NCBI RefSeq assembly: GCF_002419815.1
Contig: NZ_DIGV01000049.1
Coordinates: 1 to 63,097 of the forward strand
DNA length: 63,097 bases
Reading direction: 5' to 3'
From: Brevundimonas sp. UBA5713
GTDB lineage: Bacteria > Pseudomonadota > Alphaproteobacteria > Caulobacterales > Caulobacteraceae
The position numbers and the translations under genes were made by a program. Shown here piece after piece: positions 53,599 through 61,999 of the stretch (position 1 is the stretch's first letter; each line of letters begins with the position of its first letter). Below the pieces are notes generated by a model. That model had not been told where the DNA came from and ran no database searches. It saw only the letters and a list, made by a program, of their open reading frames with translations.

Positions 53599-55989
53599 TC
53601 AGCTCCGCAGGACCGCGCCGGCCTTGGTGGCGGCGGCAACGATCTTGGCCATGACGGCGTCGATCTCGGTGTCGGTCAGGGTGGCTTCACGCGGCTGGAG
53701 TTCGACTTCCAGAGCGATCGACTTCTGGCCCTCCGGCACGCCCTTGCCGCGATAGACGTCGAACACACGCACCTCGGTGATCAGCGCCTTGTCGGCACCC
53801 GCCACAGCACGCACCAGATCACCGACAGCCTTGTCTTCATCCACCACAAAGGCGAAGTCGCGGGTCAGCGGCATCAGGTTCGACAGGTTGGCCGCACCAC
53901 GCGCCTTGCCACCCTTGCCTTTGGGCTCGGGCACGTTGTCGAGAACGATCTCGAAGGCCAGCATGGGTGCATCGGCATCCAGCGTCTTCAGGACCGACGG
54001 GTGCAGGGCACCGAACTCGACGATGATGTTCTTCGGACCCAGTTGCAGACGGGCCGAACGACCCGGGTGCCACCATTCGCGGTTCTGGCACTGAACCAGT
54101 TGCAGCGAGCCGACAGGTGCACCGATCAGTTCCAGCAGTTCGACCAGATCGCCCTTGAGGGTGAACAGGGCATCATCGCCCGCACCTTGCCAGTGACGGT
54201 CCGCATGCGGGGCCACAAGACCGGTAATGGTGGTGCGTTGGTCCTTGGGACCATCGCCCAGATAGATCGGGCCGATCTCGAACAGGGCTGCATCGGCATG
54301 GCCGCGCGCGGCGTTGCGGGCCGCTGCTTCGATCAGGTTCGGCAGGGCCGACGGACGCATGCAGTCGAGGTCCGACGCAATCGGGTTTTCCAGCACCAGT
54401 TTGTCGTCGCCGCCGCCGAACAGCTGCGCCTTGGACTGCTTGGTGAACGACCACGTCACAGCCTCGGCATAGCCCATCGAGGCCAGTGCGCGACGGGCGG
54501 TGCGCACACGCGACTGGCGTGCGCTGAGGATGCCGCCAGCGGGCGGAGCCTGCACCGGCAGAGGGGTCGACGGCAGCGAGGCAAAGCCTTCGATGCGGGC
54601 GACTTCTTCCACCAGATCCGCCGGACCATGGGCATCACGGCGCGCGGTCGGCGGGGTGACGGTCCACGGGCTGCCGCGCTCGACCTTGAAATCAAGGGCG
54701 GTCAGGATTTCGGCAATGCGGTCCTCAGTCAGGTCCATACCCGACAGGCGCTTCACAAAGGCCGGATCAAAGGCAAAGCCTTGCGGCGCAGCCGGAGCCT
54801 CACCCGCCACCACGATTTCCGACGGCTGGCCACCGCACAGGTCGAGGATCAGCTTGGTCGCCAGTTCCAGACCCGGAACGACTGAGTGGGTGTCGACGCC
54901 GCGGGCGAAACGGTACTGGGCGTCAGAGTTGATGCCGAGCGAGCGACCGGTTTGAGCGATCACAATCGGCTCGAACCATGCGCTTTCGACGAAGACGTCG
55001 ACCGTCTCTTCCGAGCAGCCGGTGCTTTCGCCGCCCATCACGCCGCCAAGGCCGATGGCGCGAGCGCCGCCGTTGTCGGCGATCACGCAGTCAGCGGCTT
55101 GCGGCGCATATTCCTTGCCGTCCAGCGCCAGCAGGGCATCGCCCTCTTGGCCGCCGCGCACGACAATCTCCGAGCCTTCCAGCTTGGAGATGTCATAGAC
55201 GTGTAGCGGACGGGCGCGGTCATAGGAGATCAGGTTGGTGATATCCACCAGCGCATTGATCGGGCGAAGGCCGATAGCGGTCAGGCGGTCCTGAAGCCAT
55301 TTGGGCGACGGGCCGTTCTTCACACCGCGGATCACGCGGCCCGCGAAGGTCGGGCACAGTTCCGGCGCATCAATACGCACGCTGATGCTCAATGCACTCT
55401 TGCCTGCTACAGGCTCGATGGCAGGGGTCTTGAGCGTGCCGACACCGGCAGCAGCCAGATCGCGGGCAATACCCGCAACGCCCAGCCAGTCGGGACGGTT
55501 GGGGGTGACTTCAAAATCGATGACCGGCTCGAGGCCGAATACCTCGGCAGCCGAGGTGCCGACCGCCAGATCGTCCGACAGTTCCAGAACGCCATCATTC
55601 TGGTCCGGCAGTTCCAGTTCGCCACCCGAGCAGAGCATGCCGTTGGAGACGATGCCGCGCACCGGCTTTTCAACCAGCGTCACGTCCAGACCCGGCACAT
55701 AGGCACCGATCGGGGCATAGATGGTGGTCAGGCCCGGACGGGCATTCGGTGCGCCGCAGACAATTTCCTTGCGGCCATCGACAGTGTCGACCTGACAGAC
55801 CTGCAGGCGGTCGGCATTGGGGTGACGCTCGGCCGAAACGATCTTGGCAACACTGAACGGTGCCAGTTTCGACACCGGATCGGCGACCTCTTCCACTTCC
55901 AGACCGGCCATGGTCATGGCCTCGGCCACGGCATTCACATCCGCCGTGGTGTCGAGGTGGTCTTTCAGCCACGAAAGGGTGAATTTCAT
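53599..55989 (-). CDS. pheT: Phenylalanine-tRNA ligase beta subunit
   Basis: The large subunit of phenylalanyl-tRNA synthetase, 796 residues. It has an N-terminal tRNA-binding OB domain (SVAKIVSAERHPNADRLQVCQV), the B3/B4 editing core (ALDGKEY, ADNGGARAIGLGGVMGG), B5, and a C-terminal FDX-ACB anticodon-binding domain (LMPLTRDFAFVVDED). It forms an alpha2-beta2 enzyme with PheS. Its ATG overlaps the stop of a small upstream gene (ATGA). Confidence 0.96.
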   Translation of the reverse strand: MKFTLSWLKDHLDTTADVNAVAEAMTMAGLEVEEVADPVSKLAPFSVAKIVSAERHPNADRLQVCQVDTVDGRKEIVCGAPNARPGLTTIYAPIGAYVPGLDVTLVEKPVRGIVSNGMLCSGGELELPDQNDGVLELSDDLAVGTSAAEVFGLEPVIDFEVTPNRPDWLGVAGIARDLAAAGVGTLKTPAIEPVAGKSALSISVRIDAPELCPTFAGRVIRGVKNGPSPKWLQDRLTAIGLRPINALVDITNLISYDRARPLHVYDISKLEGSEIVVRGGQEGDALLALDGKEYAPQAADCVIADNGGARAIGLGGVMGGESTGCSEETVDVFVESAWFEPIVIAQTGRSLGINSDAQYRFARGVDTHSVVPGLELATKLILDLCGGQPSEIVVAGEAPAAPQGFAFDPAFVKRLSGMDLTEDRIAEILTALDFKVERGSPWTVTPPTARRDAHGPADLVEEVARIEGFASLPSTPLPVQAPPAGGILSARQSRVRTARRALASMGYAEAVTWSFTKQSKAQLFGGGDDKLVLENPIASDLDCMRPSALPNLIEAAARNAARGHADAALFEIGPIYLGDGPKDQRTTITGLVAPHADRHWQGAGDDALFTLKGDLVELLELIGAPVGSLQLVQCQNREWWHPGRSARLQLGPKNIIVEFGALHPSVLKTLDADAPMLAFEIVLDNVPEPKGKGGKARGAANLSNLMPLTRDFAFVVDEDKAVGDLVRAVAGADKALITEVRVFDVYRGKGVPEGQKSIALEVELQPREATLTDTEIDAVMAKIVAAATKAGAVLRS

Positions 55990-56378
55990 TGGACGGCCCC
56001 TCCGGTCAGAACCTGTTGGACCTGAGCCAGAAACTCCGGCGTGCCGGTGAAGCCGACGCGCATGAACTGGCAGTTGATGAACTGGCAGTCCTTGAAGGCG
56101 ATGGTGCCGGTTACGCGCTGCGGGCCCATGGGCTGAAGCAGCAGGTTGCGGATGTCGCCCTGGGCGTCACCCATGTTGCAGCCGTCGAAATTGCAGGCAC
56201 CGAGAGGCAGCAGAACCGCCGGACCTTCGATCACGCAATTACGATAGGTCTTGCCCTCGATGATGGCTTCGCCGCGACGGGCGGCCTCGATGGCCAGAGC
56301 CGGAAGCCAGATATTCAGCCCCTCGTACTCGGGGCCCGCACCGATGGCCGGAATGGTGATGTCTTGGGTATCAGTCAT
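55986..56378 (-). CDS. Small unassigned protein between pheS and pheT
   Basis: A 130-residue protein I do not recognise. It is rich in short beta-like repeats with cysteines (YRNCVIEG, GACNFDGCNMG, FKDCQFINCQFMRVGF), reminiscent of one or two turns of a beta-helix or loose pentapeptide repeat. No signal peptide. It starts 13 bases after pheS and its stop overlaps the pheT start by four bases, so it is translated in step with pheT. An RNA-processing or assembly role is not supported by anything visible. Confidence 0.8.
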   Translation of the reverse strand: MTDTQDITIPAIGAGPEYEGLNIWLPALAIEAARRGEAIIEGKTYRNCVIEGPAVLLPLGACNFDGCNMGDAQGDIRNLLLQPMGPQRVTGTIAFKDCQFINCQFMRVGFTGTPEFLAQVQQVLTGGAVQ

Positions 56379-56391
56379 GAACGTCAGTGCC

Positions 56392-57468
56392 TCAGCTCAG
56401 GCCCGAGGCCGGATTGGGGGCTTGGAAAGCCGAGAAGCCATAGTGGGCCAGCCAGCGGGTGTCGGCATCGAACATCGGACGCAGGTCCGGCACGCCGTAT
56501 TTCAGCATGGCCAGACGGTCGACGCCCATACCAAAGGCAAAGCCCTGATACTCGTTCGGATCGAGGCCGCAGGCGATCAGCACGTTCGGGTGAACCATGC
56601 CGCAGCCCAAAATCTCCAGCCAGTCCTCGCCGGTGTTCAGCACCAGCTTGCCGCCAGAACGGTCGCAGCGGATGTCCATCTCTGCGGACGGCTCGGTAAA
56701 CGGGAAGTGGTGCGGGCGGAAACGCGCCTGCACATCATCCAGCTCGAAGAAGCGGGCCATGAAGGTCTCGAGGGTCGTTTTCAGGTGACCCATATTGATG
56801 TCGCGATCGATGACCAGACCTTCGATCTGATGGAACATCGGCGTGTGCGTCGCATCCGAATCCTTACGGAAGGTGCGGCCCGGCGCGATGATACGGATCG
56901 GCGGCTTTTGCGACATCATGGTGCGCACCTGAACCGGCGAGGTGTGGGTGCGCAGAACCTTGCGCTCGCCCGTCTCGGCATCCGGCTTCAGGAAGAAGGT
57001 GTCGTGCATCTCGCGCGCGGGATGCTTCGGCGGGAAGTTCAGCGCGGTGAAATTGTGGAAGTCGTCCTCGATGTCGGGACCTTCGGCCACGGCAAAGCCC
57101 ATCTCGGCGAAGATGGCGATCATCTCGTCCATCACCTGCATGGTCGGGTGAACCCCGCCCTTGCGGCGCGGGCGCGACGGCAGGGTTAGGTCCACGCGCT
57201 CGGCCAGCAGGCGGGCGTTCAGTTCAGCCGCTTCCAGCTCTGCCTTCTTGGCGGCGATGGCCGTGGTCACACGGTCACGCAGGCCGTTCAGCACCGGACC
57301 GCGCTCGCGGCGCTCGTCGGGGCTGAGCTGGCCCATGCCTTTCAGCAGGCCGGAAATGGTACCGGATTTGCCAAGGGCGGCGACGCGCACCTCTTCCAGC
57401 GCGGCGACTGTCTCTGCCGCGCCGATGGCATTGATAAGTTCGAGTTCGAGTTGAGCGAGATCGGTCAT
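56392..57468 (-). CDS. pheS: Phenylalanine-tRNA ligase alpha subunit
   Basis: The catalytic class II subunit, 358 residues. Landmarks are HPTMQVMDEMIAIFAEMGF, motif 2 with VRTMM...FRKDSDATHTPMFHQIEG, the substrate pocket EILGCGMVHPNVL, and motif 3 GFAFGMGVDRLAMLKYGV. The family start MTDLAQLELEL is preceded by no strong ribosome site. It begins the pheS-orf-pheT-yqhA run on the reverse strand, about 140 bases after rplT, from which a terminator separates it. Confidence 0.96.
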   Translation of the reverse strand: MTDLAQLELELINAIGAAETVAALEEVRVAALGKSGTISGLLKGMGQLSPDERRERGPVLNGLRDRVTTAIAAKKAELEAAELNARLLAERVDLTLPSRPRRKGGVHPTMQVMDEMIAIFAEMGFAVAEGPDIEDDFHNFTALNFPPKHPAREMHDTFFLKPDAETGERKVLRTHTSPVQVRTMMSQKPPIRIIAPGRTFRKDSDATHTPMFHQIEGLVIDRDINMGHLKTTLETFMARFFELDDVQARFRPHHFPFTEPSAEMDIRCDRSGGKLVLNTGEDWLEILGCGMVHPNVLIACGLDPNEYQGFAFGMGVDRLAMLKYGVPDLRPMFDADTRWLAHYGFSAFQAPNPASGLS

Positions 57469-57539
57469 TTGCGCTGTGCCTTAGCGGGCCGGGGGCCGTT
57501 CGTCACCCTCTTAGCAGAGCGACCCGTGGCCGGAATGCA

Positions 57540-57576
57540 AAAACGCCCGCCCCGAAGACCGGAGCGGGCGCTTTTT
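57540..57576 (-). terminator. Terminator of rplT
   Basis: On the reverse strand CGCCCGC and GCGGGCG (57564-57570 and 57544-57550 on the forward strand) form a stem followed by TTTTTGC. Confidence 0.82.
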
Positions 57577-57608
57577 AGTCAGTTACGAACTGTCTCTGGG
57601 GCCAAGAA

Positions 57609-57962
57609 TTAGGCCAGAGCAGCGCGAACCTTTTCAGCAATCGCCTTGAAGCCGGCTTCGTCGGCGGCAACAGCGGCCAGAACCTTACGGTCCAGCACGA
57701 TGCCAGCCTTGTCCAGGCCGTGGATGAATTGCGAGTAGGTGAAGCCTTCGGCGCGGGCCGCAGCGTTGATGCGCTGGATCCACAGGGCGCGGAAGTTGCG
57801 CTTCTTGTTGCGACGGTCGCGGTAGGCGTACTGACCGGCACGGTCAACAGCAGCCTTGGCGGCGCGGATGGTATTCTTGCGGCGGCCGTAGAAGCCCTTG
57901 GCTTGCTTCAGGACCTTCTTGTGCTTGGCGTGGGACGTAACGCCCCGGGTAACGCGAGCCAT
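57609..57962 (-). CDS. rplT: 50S ribosomal protein L20
   Basis: Ribosomal protein L20, 117 residues, an early 23S rRNA assembly protein. The start MARVTRGVTSHAKHKKVLKQAKGFYGRRKNTIRAAKAAV is characteristic, and LNAAARAEGFTYSQFIHGL-type sequence (INAAARAEGFTYSQFIHGL) ends the globular part. It follows rpmI by about 100 bases and belongs to the infC-rpmI-rplT cluster. Confidence 0.97.
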   Translation of the reverse strand: MARVTRGVTSHAKHKKVLKQAKGFYGRRKNTIRAAKAAVDRAGQYAYRDRRNKKRNFRALWIQRINAAARAEGFTYSQFIHGLDKAGIVLDRKVLAAVAADEAGFKAIAEKVRAALA

Positions 57963-58065
57963 GTTGTTTTCCCTTTTGGGGGGTCTCTAGCGTTGGCCCC
58001 AAGGGGGCTCGCTGGAGAGACACATATTCAAATTCAGATGCTTGGGATGATCAGTCAGCCGCGCC

Positions 58066-58263
58066 TTAGGCGTACGGCATGTAGGACTTGATCTTCTTGG
58101 CGTCGGCGTCAGCCATCACCGAAGTACCGCGGTTTTGGCGGATGTACTTCGAGTTGTGGCTGATCAGGCGGTGGCGCTTGCCAGCGACGCCAGCCTTGAC
58201 CTTGCCCGTAGCGGTGAATTTGAAGCGCTTCTTGGCGCCCGACTTCGTCTTCAGCTTCGGCAT
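58066..58263 (-). CDS. rpmI: 50S ribosomal protein L35
   Basis: Ribosomal protein L35, 65 residues, the family length. The ATG at 58263 gives MPKLKTKSGAKKRFKFTATG; a GTG two codons upstream (adding MK) is not used. GAGAGAG is about six bases before the ATG. A hairpin sits just upstream in the leader and the infC terminator lies further up, so rpmI-rplT may have its own promoter. Confidence 0.95.
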   Translation of the reverse strand: MPKLKTKSGAKKRFKFTATGKVKAGVAGKRHRLISHNSKYIRQNRGTSVMADADAKKIKSYMPYA

Positions 58264-58280
58264 TTTCACTCTCTCTGATT

Positions 58281-58313
58281 GAGGGTCCGCCGCCTTTGGT
58301 TCCGAAGACCCTC
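58281..58313 (-). promoter_or_regulatory. Hairpin in the rpmI leader
   Basis: GAGGGTC (58281-58287) and GACCCTC (58307-58313) form a perfect 7-bp stem 17 bases before the rpmI ATG. It could be an L20-type autoregulatory leader structure or a simple 5' hairpin; nothing distinguishes these here. Confidence 0.35.
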
Positions 58314-58436
58314 TGGCAACGTCCGTTTCAGAACCGCCCAGGCATGCCTATTCGCCCGGCGGTCCGTAAATACGAAGGGGCGGCTTGTACGCCATCGCCT
58401 GCCGCAAAGCAAGTGACTCAAACACCACCACAAAAA

Positions 58437-58473
58437 GCAAAACGCCCCGACCTTGGTGGAGGTCGGAGCGTTT
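58437..58473 (-). terminator. Terminator of infC
   Basis: On the reverse strand AACGCTCCGACCT pairs with AGGTCGGGGCGTT (one wobble), followed by TTTGCTTTTT, separating infC from rpmI. Confidence 0.85.
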
Positions 58474-58508
58474 GAAATCCGGTTGCCGGATCAGACCGTG
58501 GCGCGGGT

Positions 58509-59042
58509 TTAGCGCGGAGCCAGGATCATGATCATTTGGCGGCCTTCCATCTTGGGTGCGAACTCGACCTTGGCGACTTCGTCAAAGTCGGCCTGCACCT
58601 TGTGCATCAGCTTCATGCCGAGCTCGGGGTGGGCCATTTCACGACCGCGGAAGCGCAGGGTGATCTTCACCTTGTCGCCTTCTTCGAAGAAGCGGCGCAT
58701 GGACTTGGCCTTCACTTCGTAGTCGTGGGTGTCGATGTTCGGACGCAGCTTGATCTCTTTGAGCTCGACGACCTTCTGGCGCTTGCGGGCCTCGGCCTTC
58801 TTCTTTTGCTCTTGGAAGCGATGCTTGCCGTAGTCCAGAATCTTACATACCGGCGCTTCGGCATTATTCACGATCTGAACGAGATCCAGACCGGCCTCTT
58901 CAGCCGCTTCAAGAGCAGCAGAAAGCGGCATAATACCCTGCTTTTCGCCGTTCTGGTCGATGAGCAGAACGCGAGCGGCACGGATATCTTGGTTCATCGG
59001 CGGGCCGTCCTTGACGGGCGGCGCTTGCATGGGACGGCGAAT
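58509..59042 (-). CDS. infC: Translation initiation factor IF-3, probable ATT start
   Basis: IF-3 binds 30S, monitors start-codon choice and prevents subunit joining. The open frame from ATG 59030 gives 173 residues with VLLIDQNGEKQGIMPLSAAL, VCKILDYGKHRFQEQKKKAEARKRQK and FRGREMAHPELG. Four codons upstream an in-frame ATT (59042) has AAGGAAA eight bases before it, a much better ribosome site than the ATG has, and infC of many bacteria starts with ATT so that IF-3 limits its own synthesis. I annotate the ATT form (177 residues, MRRPMQAPPVKD); the ATG form is the fallback. Confidence 0.9.
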   Translation of the reverse strand: MRRPMQAPPVKDGPPMNQDIRAARVLLIDQNGEKQGIMPLSAALEAAEEAGLDLVQIVNNAEAPVCKILDYGKHRFQEQKKKAEARKRQKVVELKEIKLRPNIDTHDYEVKAKSMRRFFEEGDKVKITLRFRGREMAHPELGMKLMHKVQADFDEVAKVEFAPKMEGRQMIMILAPR

Positions 59043-59118
59043 GGGCGTCGTTTCCTTATGTGATCAGAAGCTACTGTCTGAACGCACGTTCCAGTGGAAA
59101 GTGCCCTCAGGCGGCGGG

Positions 59119-59147
59119 AATATGGCGTCAGAAGCCCCGAATTTCAA
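59119..59147 (-). promoter_or_regulatory. Candidate promoter of infC
   Basis: On the reverse strand TTGAAA (59147-59142), a 17-base spacer and CATATT (59124-59119) give a sigma-70-like promoter about 75 bases before the ATT start. Confidence 0.5.
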
Positions 59148-59161
59148 GGCTTCCACAAAGA

Positions 59162-60103
59162 TCAGTGCGCGGAGACGGCAAAGGTGTCGTACAGAGCCAA
59201 CACTGCCTCAAACACCTGATCAACGCTCAGTTCGGTGATCGGCGCGAACTGGCCCCTTACAGGGGCCGCCGCCAGCACCCGCCCCTTGGGGCCGTAGGGA
59301 GCCTTGTGCCACCACTCGCTGGGGCCAAACAGGCCCAGAGTCGGCGTACCAGCAGCCGCCGAAACGTGCATCAAGCCGCTGTCATTGCCGACAAAAAGCG
59401 TGGCGCGCTGCAACAGGGCAGCGGAGCCCAAGATGTCGCATTTGCCCACCGCATCAATGCCGCGATCCCCCGCCACAGCTAAAGCCGGAGCCGCCGCGGC
59501 ATGATCACCCGGACCGCCGACCGGCATGAAACGCCAGCCTTCAAAACGTGGCTCCTGCATCAGACGCTGCGTCAATTCAGCCCAGCGCTCTGCTGGCCAG
59601 CTGCGATCGGCAGCGGTTGAAATCGGGGCCATGGCCAAAATGGGCGCGGCCTTGTCACCGATAATAGCGGCGGCATCCTTGCGGGCCTTATCGTCCAGAA
59701 AGATCTCCGGCTCGGCGACGGCCTCGGCCTTCATCATGTGCGAGAAGGTGACCACCTTCATCTCGCCCTTTTCCAGCGCGCGGCTGTAGAGGCGACGTTC
59801 CTTGGCGCGCAGGAAGAAGCTCATGGCAGAGCCGCGCACATCGGCCACCAGGGCCCAGTGCGTTCCGACTGTCTGACGCCACAAGGTGCGCCAGTGGCCG
59901 GACAGCTTCTGCTTCTTCCACGGAATGACCTTCACCACTCCCGGTGCCGCGCGGAACAGGGCGGCTGCCGTCGGCCCCACCGCGACAGTGATTTCGGCGT
60001 CCGGTATCTGGCGCCGGATTTCGCGGATCGCCCCTATAGACATGATAGCGTCGCCGATACGGTCGGCGCTAACGAACAGGACCTGCGGGGCTGGGGTGGT
60101 CAT
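59162..60103 (-). CDS. Glycosyltransferase family 9 (heptosyltransferase-like)
   Basis: A 313-residue GT9-family enzyme. The N-terminal VLFVSADRIGDAIMSIGAIREI matches the heptosyltransferase start that binds the acceptor, and the C-terminal sugar-nucleotide site is FVGNDSGLMHVSAAAGTPTLGLFGPSEWWHKAPYG. GT9 enzymes add heptose to LPS core in the cytoplasm; alphaproteobacterial members vary in donor, so I do not name it WaaC or WaaF. The adjacent gene is a clear paralogue. No promoter is seen between the two. Confidence 0.9.
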   Translation of the reverse strand: MTTPAPQVLFVSADRIGDAIMSIGAIREIRRQIPDAEITVAVGPTAAALFRAAPGVVKVIPWKKQKLSGHWRTLWRQTVGTHWALVADVRGSAMSFFLRAKERRLYSRALEKGEMKVVTFSHMMKAEAVAEPEIFLDDKARKDAAAIIGDKAAPILAMAPISTAADRSWPAERWAELTQRLMQEPRFEGWRFMPVGGPGDHAAAAPALAVAGDRGIDAVGKCDILGSAALLQRATLFVGNDSGLMHVSAAAGTPTLGLFGPSEWWHKAPYGPKGRVLAAAPVRGQFAPITELSVDQVFEAVLALYDTFAVSAH

Positions 60104-60118
60104 AAAGTCGGGTTCCGG

Positions 60119-61087
60119 TCACTGCGGACCGTAGGCCGCATCCAGTTCAAGAAGCGATTGCCATACAGCCTCTACCGTCAGAGCCTCAATAGGGCCAAGG
60201 TCGCCAACGGCATGCCCGACGCGGCACATGGCCGTGCGCGGGCCACGCGGACCATATTTCCACCACTCGGTCGGACCAAACAGGCCCAGTGTCGGTGTGC
60301 CTGCGGCGGCCGCCACATGCATCAGTCCGCTGTCATTGCCGACGAACAGGGCCGAGCGCGAAATTGCGGCGGCCGAGGCCAGAATGTCCCCCTTGCCGAC
60401 GAAATCCAGCCCCTGATCGCCGGCGGCCGCCAGCGCCGGAGCGGCGGCCAAATGATCGTCCGGCCCGCCCACCACCATAAAACGCCAGCCGGCAAATCGA
60501 GGTTCGGCCTTCGCCCGCGCCACCAGTTCCGCCCAGCGATCAGCTGGCCAGCTTTTGCCCTTCTGGTGGGCCAACGGTGCCAGAGCCAGCACGGGAGCCG
60601 AGCCATCAAAGCCCTGAGCCTGCCACACAGCCTCGACATCGGCCTTGGCCTTGGCATCGATAAAAAGTTCAGGCTCCAAAGCCGTGGGGGCGTGCATCAG
60701 GCGCGAGATCATCTCGACCTTGGGCGCATCGGCCTCCAGCGCTTGGGAATAGACGCGGCGCTGGCGCGTGCGGACCATAAAGGCCAGCGCAGAGCCGCGC
60801 GTATCGATCACAGCATCCCAACGCGTAGGCAGAACGTCCTGCCACAGCCTAAACCAGTGGGAGGCATGTTTGCCCTTATGCACCTCGATAATGTCTGTGA
60901 CGCCCGGTGCCGAGCGATAGAAAGGCGCGGGCAGGGGTCCTGCCGCCACGGTGACGCGCGCGCCCGGCCACTGGCGCTGGATATCCCTGACGATGCCAGA
61001 CGCAATCACCGCATCGCCGATGCGGTTGGGGCTGATATAGAGCACACGTCGCCCTTCGGACGTCTGCGGTAGAGGCTGGACCACCAA
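60119..61087 (-). CDS. Glycosyltransferase family 9 (heptosyltransferase-like), tandem paralogue
   Basis: A 322-residue GT9 enzyme, 15 bases upstream of its paralogue and probably in one operon with it. The two share VLYISPNRIGDAVIASGIVRDI / FVGNDSGLMHVAAAAGTPTLGLFGPTEWWKYGP and the same overall order, so they arose by duplication and may add consecutive sugars. The start is TTG 61087 with AGGAAGG six bases upstream; GTG one codon later is nearly as good. Divergent ABHD10-like gene lies 64 bases away. Confidence 0.9.
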   Translation of the reverse strand: MVVQPLPQTSEGRRVLYISPNRIGDAVIASGIVRDIQRQWPGARVTVAAGPLPAPFYRSAPGVTDIIEVHKGKHASHWFRLWQDVLPTRWDAVIDTRGSALAFMVRTRQRRVYSQALEADAPKVEMISRLMHAPTALEPELFIDAKAKADVEAVWQAQGFDGSAPVLALAPLAHQKGKSWPADRWAELVARAKAEPRFAGWRFMVVGGPDDHLAAAPALAAAGDQGLDFVGKGDILASAAAISRSALFVGNDSGLMHVAAAAGTPTLGLFGPTEWWKYGPRGPRTAMCRVGHAVGDLGPIEALTVEAVWQSLLELDAAYGPQ

Positions 61088-61151
61088 GGATGACCTTCCT
61101 AAACAAGGCCACCCCCCGCGTTCGATATAAAGGCGCTATCGCGAGATTTCC

Positions 61152-61904
61152 ATGCACACTCTCCAACATCTCAATCGTCCCGACGGCGAGGCCCTGGCCT
61201 ATAAAATGATCGAGGGAGAGGGTCCGGTCGTGATCTGGGTCGGCGGCTTTCGCTCGGACATGGAAGGCACCAAGGCGCTGGCGCTGGATGAGGCGGCGCA
61301 GGAAAACGGCTGGGCCTATGTGCGCTATGACCATTTCGCTCACGGTGCCTCCTCAGGCGAATGGACGAAGGCCAGCATCGGCCGCTGGCGCGAAGACTGC
61401 CTCGCCATGATCGAGCATGTGAAGCGGCCCGTGATCTTGGTGGGATCATCCATGGGGGGCTGGGTGTCGCTGCTGGCGGCCTCGACCTGTCAAGATCAGG
61501 TTGCGGGATTGGTGCTCGTCAATCCGGCGCAGGATTTTACCGAGCGCCTGATGTGGCCTGACCTGCCCGAGGAAACCCGTGAGGAAATTCTCACCCACGG
61601 TATTGCCACCGTCAGCGATCCGGGCCTTGGCCACTATCAGTTGACCAAGCACATGTTCGAGGAAGCCCGCAGCTGGCTGATGCTGGATGGGCCAATCCGT
61701 ATTCCGGCCCCGATTCACATTCTGCAAGGCAAGCTGGACGAGAGCGTGCCGTGGGAAATGCAGTTGCGCCTTCTGGAAAAACTGGAAGGCGGCGATGTGC
61801 GTCTCGACATCATCAAGGACGGCGACCACCGCCTGTCAAAGCCACATGAGCTTGAGCGACTGGTTCAGGCCGTCGCCGAAATGAGAAAGACCGCCGGAGC
61901 CTAA
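61152..61904 (+). CDS. ABHD10-like alpha/beta hydrolase
   Basis: A 250-residue cytoplasmic hydrolase resembling mitochondrial ABHD10, a depalmitoylase and acyl-glucuronidase, and its bacterial relatives. Motifs are VVIWVGGFRSDMEGTKALAL, DHFAHGASSG, nucleophile VGSSMGGWVS (S at about residue 100), acid in LDESVPWEM and His in DGDHRLSKPHE. The substrate is not visible. It ends before a pair of intergenic hairpins. Confidence 0.87.
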   Translation: MHTLQHLNRPDGEALAYKMIEGEGPVVIWVGGFRSDMEGTKALALDEAAQENGWAYVRYDHFAHGASSGEWTKASIGRWREDCLAMIEHVKRPVILVGSSMGGWVSLLAASTCQDQVAGLVLVNPAQDFTERLMWPDLPEETREEILTHGIATVSDPGLGHYQLTKHMFEEARSWLMLDGPIRIPAPIHILQGKLDESVPWEMQLRLLEKLEGGDVRLDIIKDGDHRLSKPHELERLVQAVAEMRKTAGA

Positions 61905-61927
61905 AGCCCCGACGGTCTTCCTACGTC

Positions 61928-61983
61928 ATCCCCGACTTGATCGGGGATCAGGTCGTCTGACCCCTTCGGTCAAGCCGAAGGGG
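61928..61983. repeat. REP-like pair of intergenic hairpins
   Basis: ATCCCCGA/TCGGGGAT (61928-61948) and CCCCTTCGG/CCGAAGGGG (61961-61983), both perfect. The first, within CGTCATCCCCGACTTGATCGG, looks like a repeat dispersed in many alphaproteobacterial genomes. It also separates the hydrolase gene from convergent hslU. Confidence 0.55.
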
Positions 61984-61999
61984 ACAGCCTAAAATGGCG

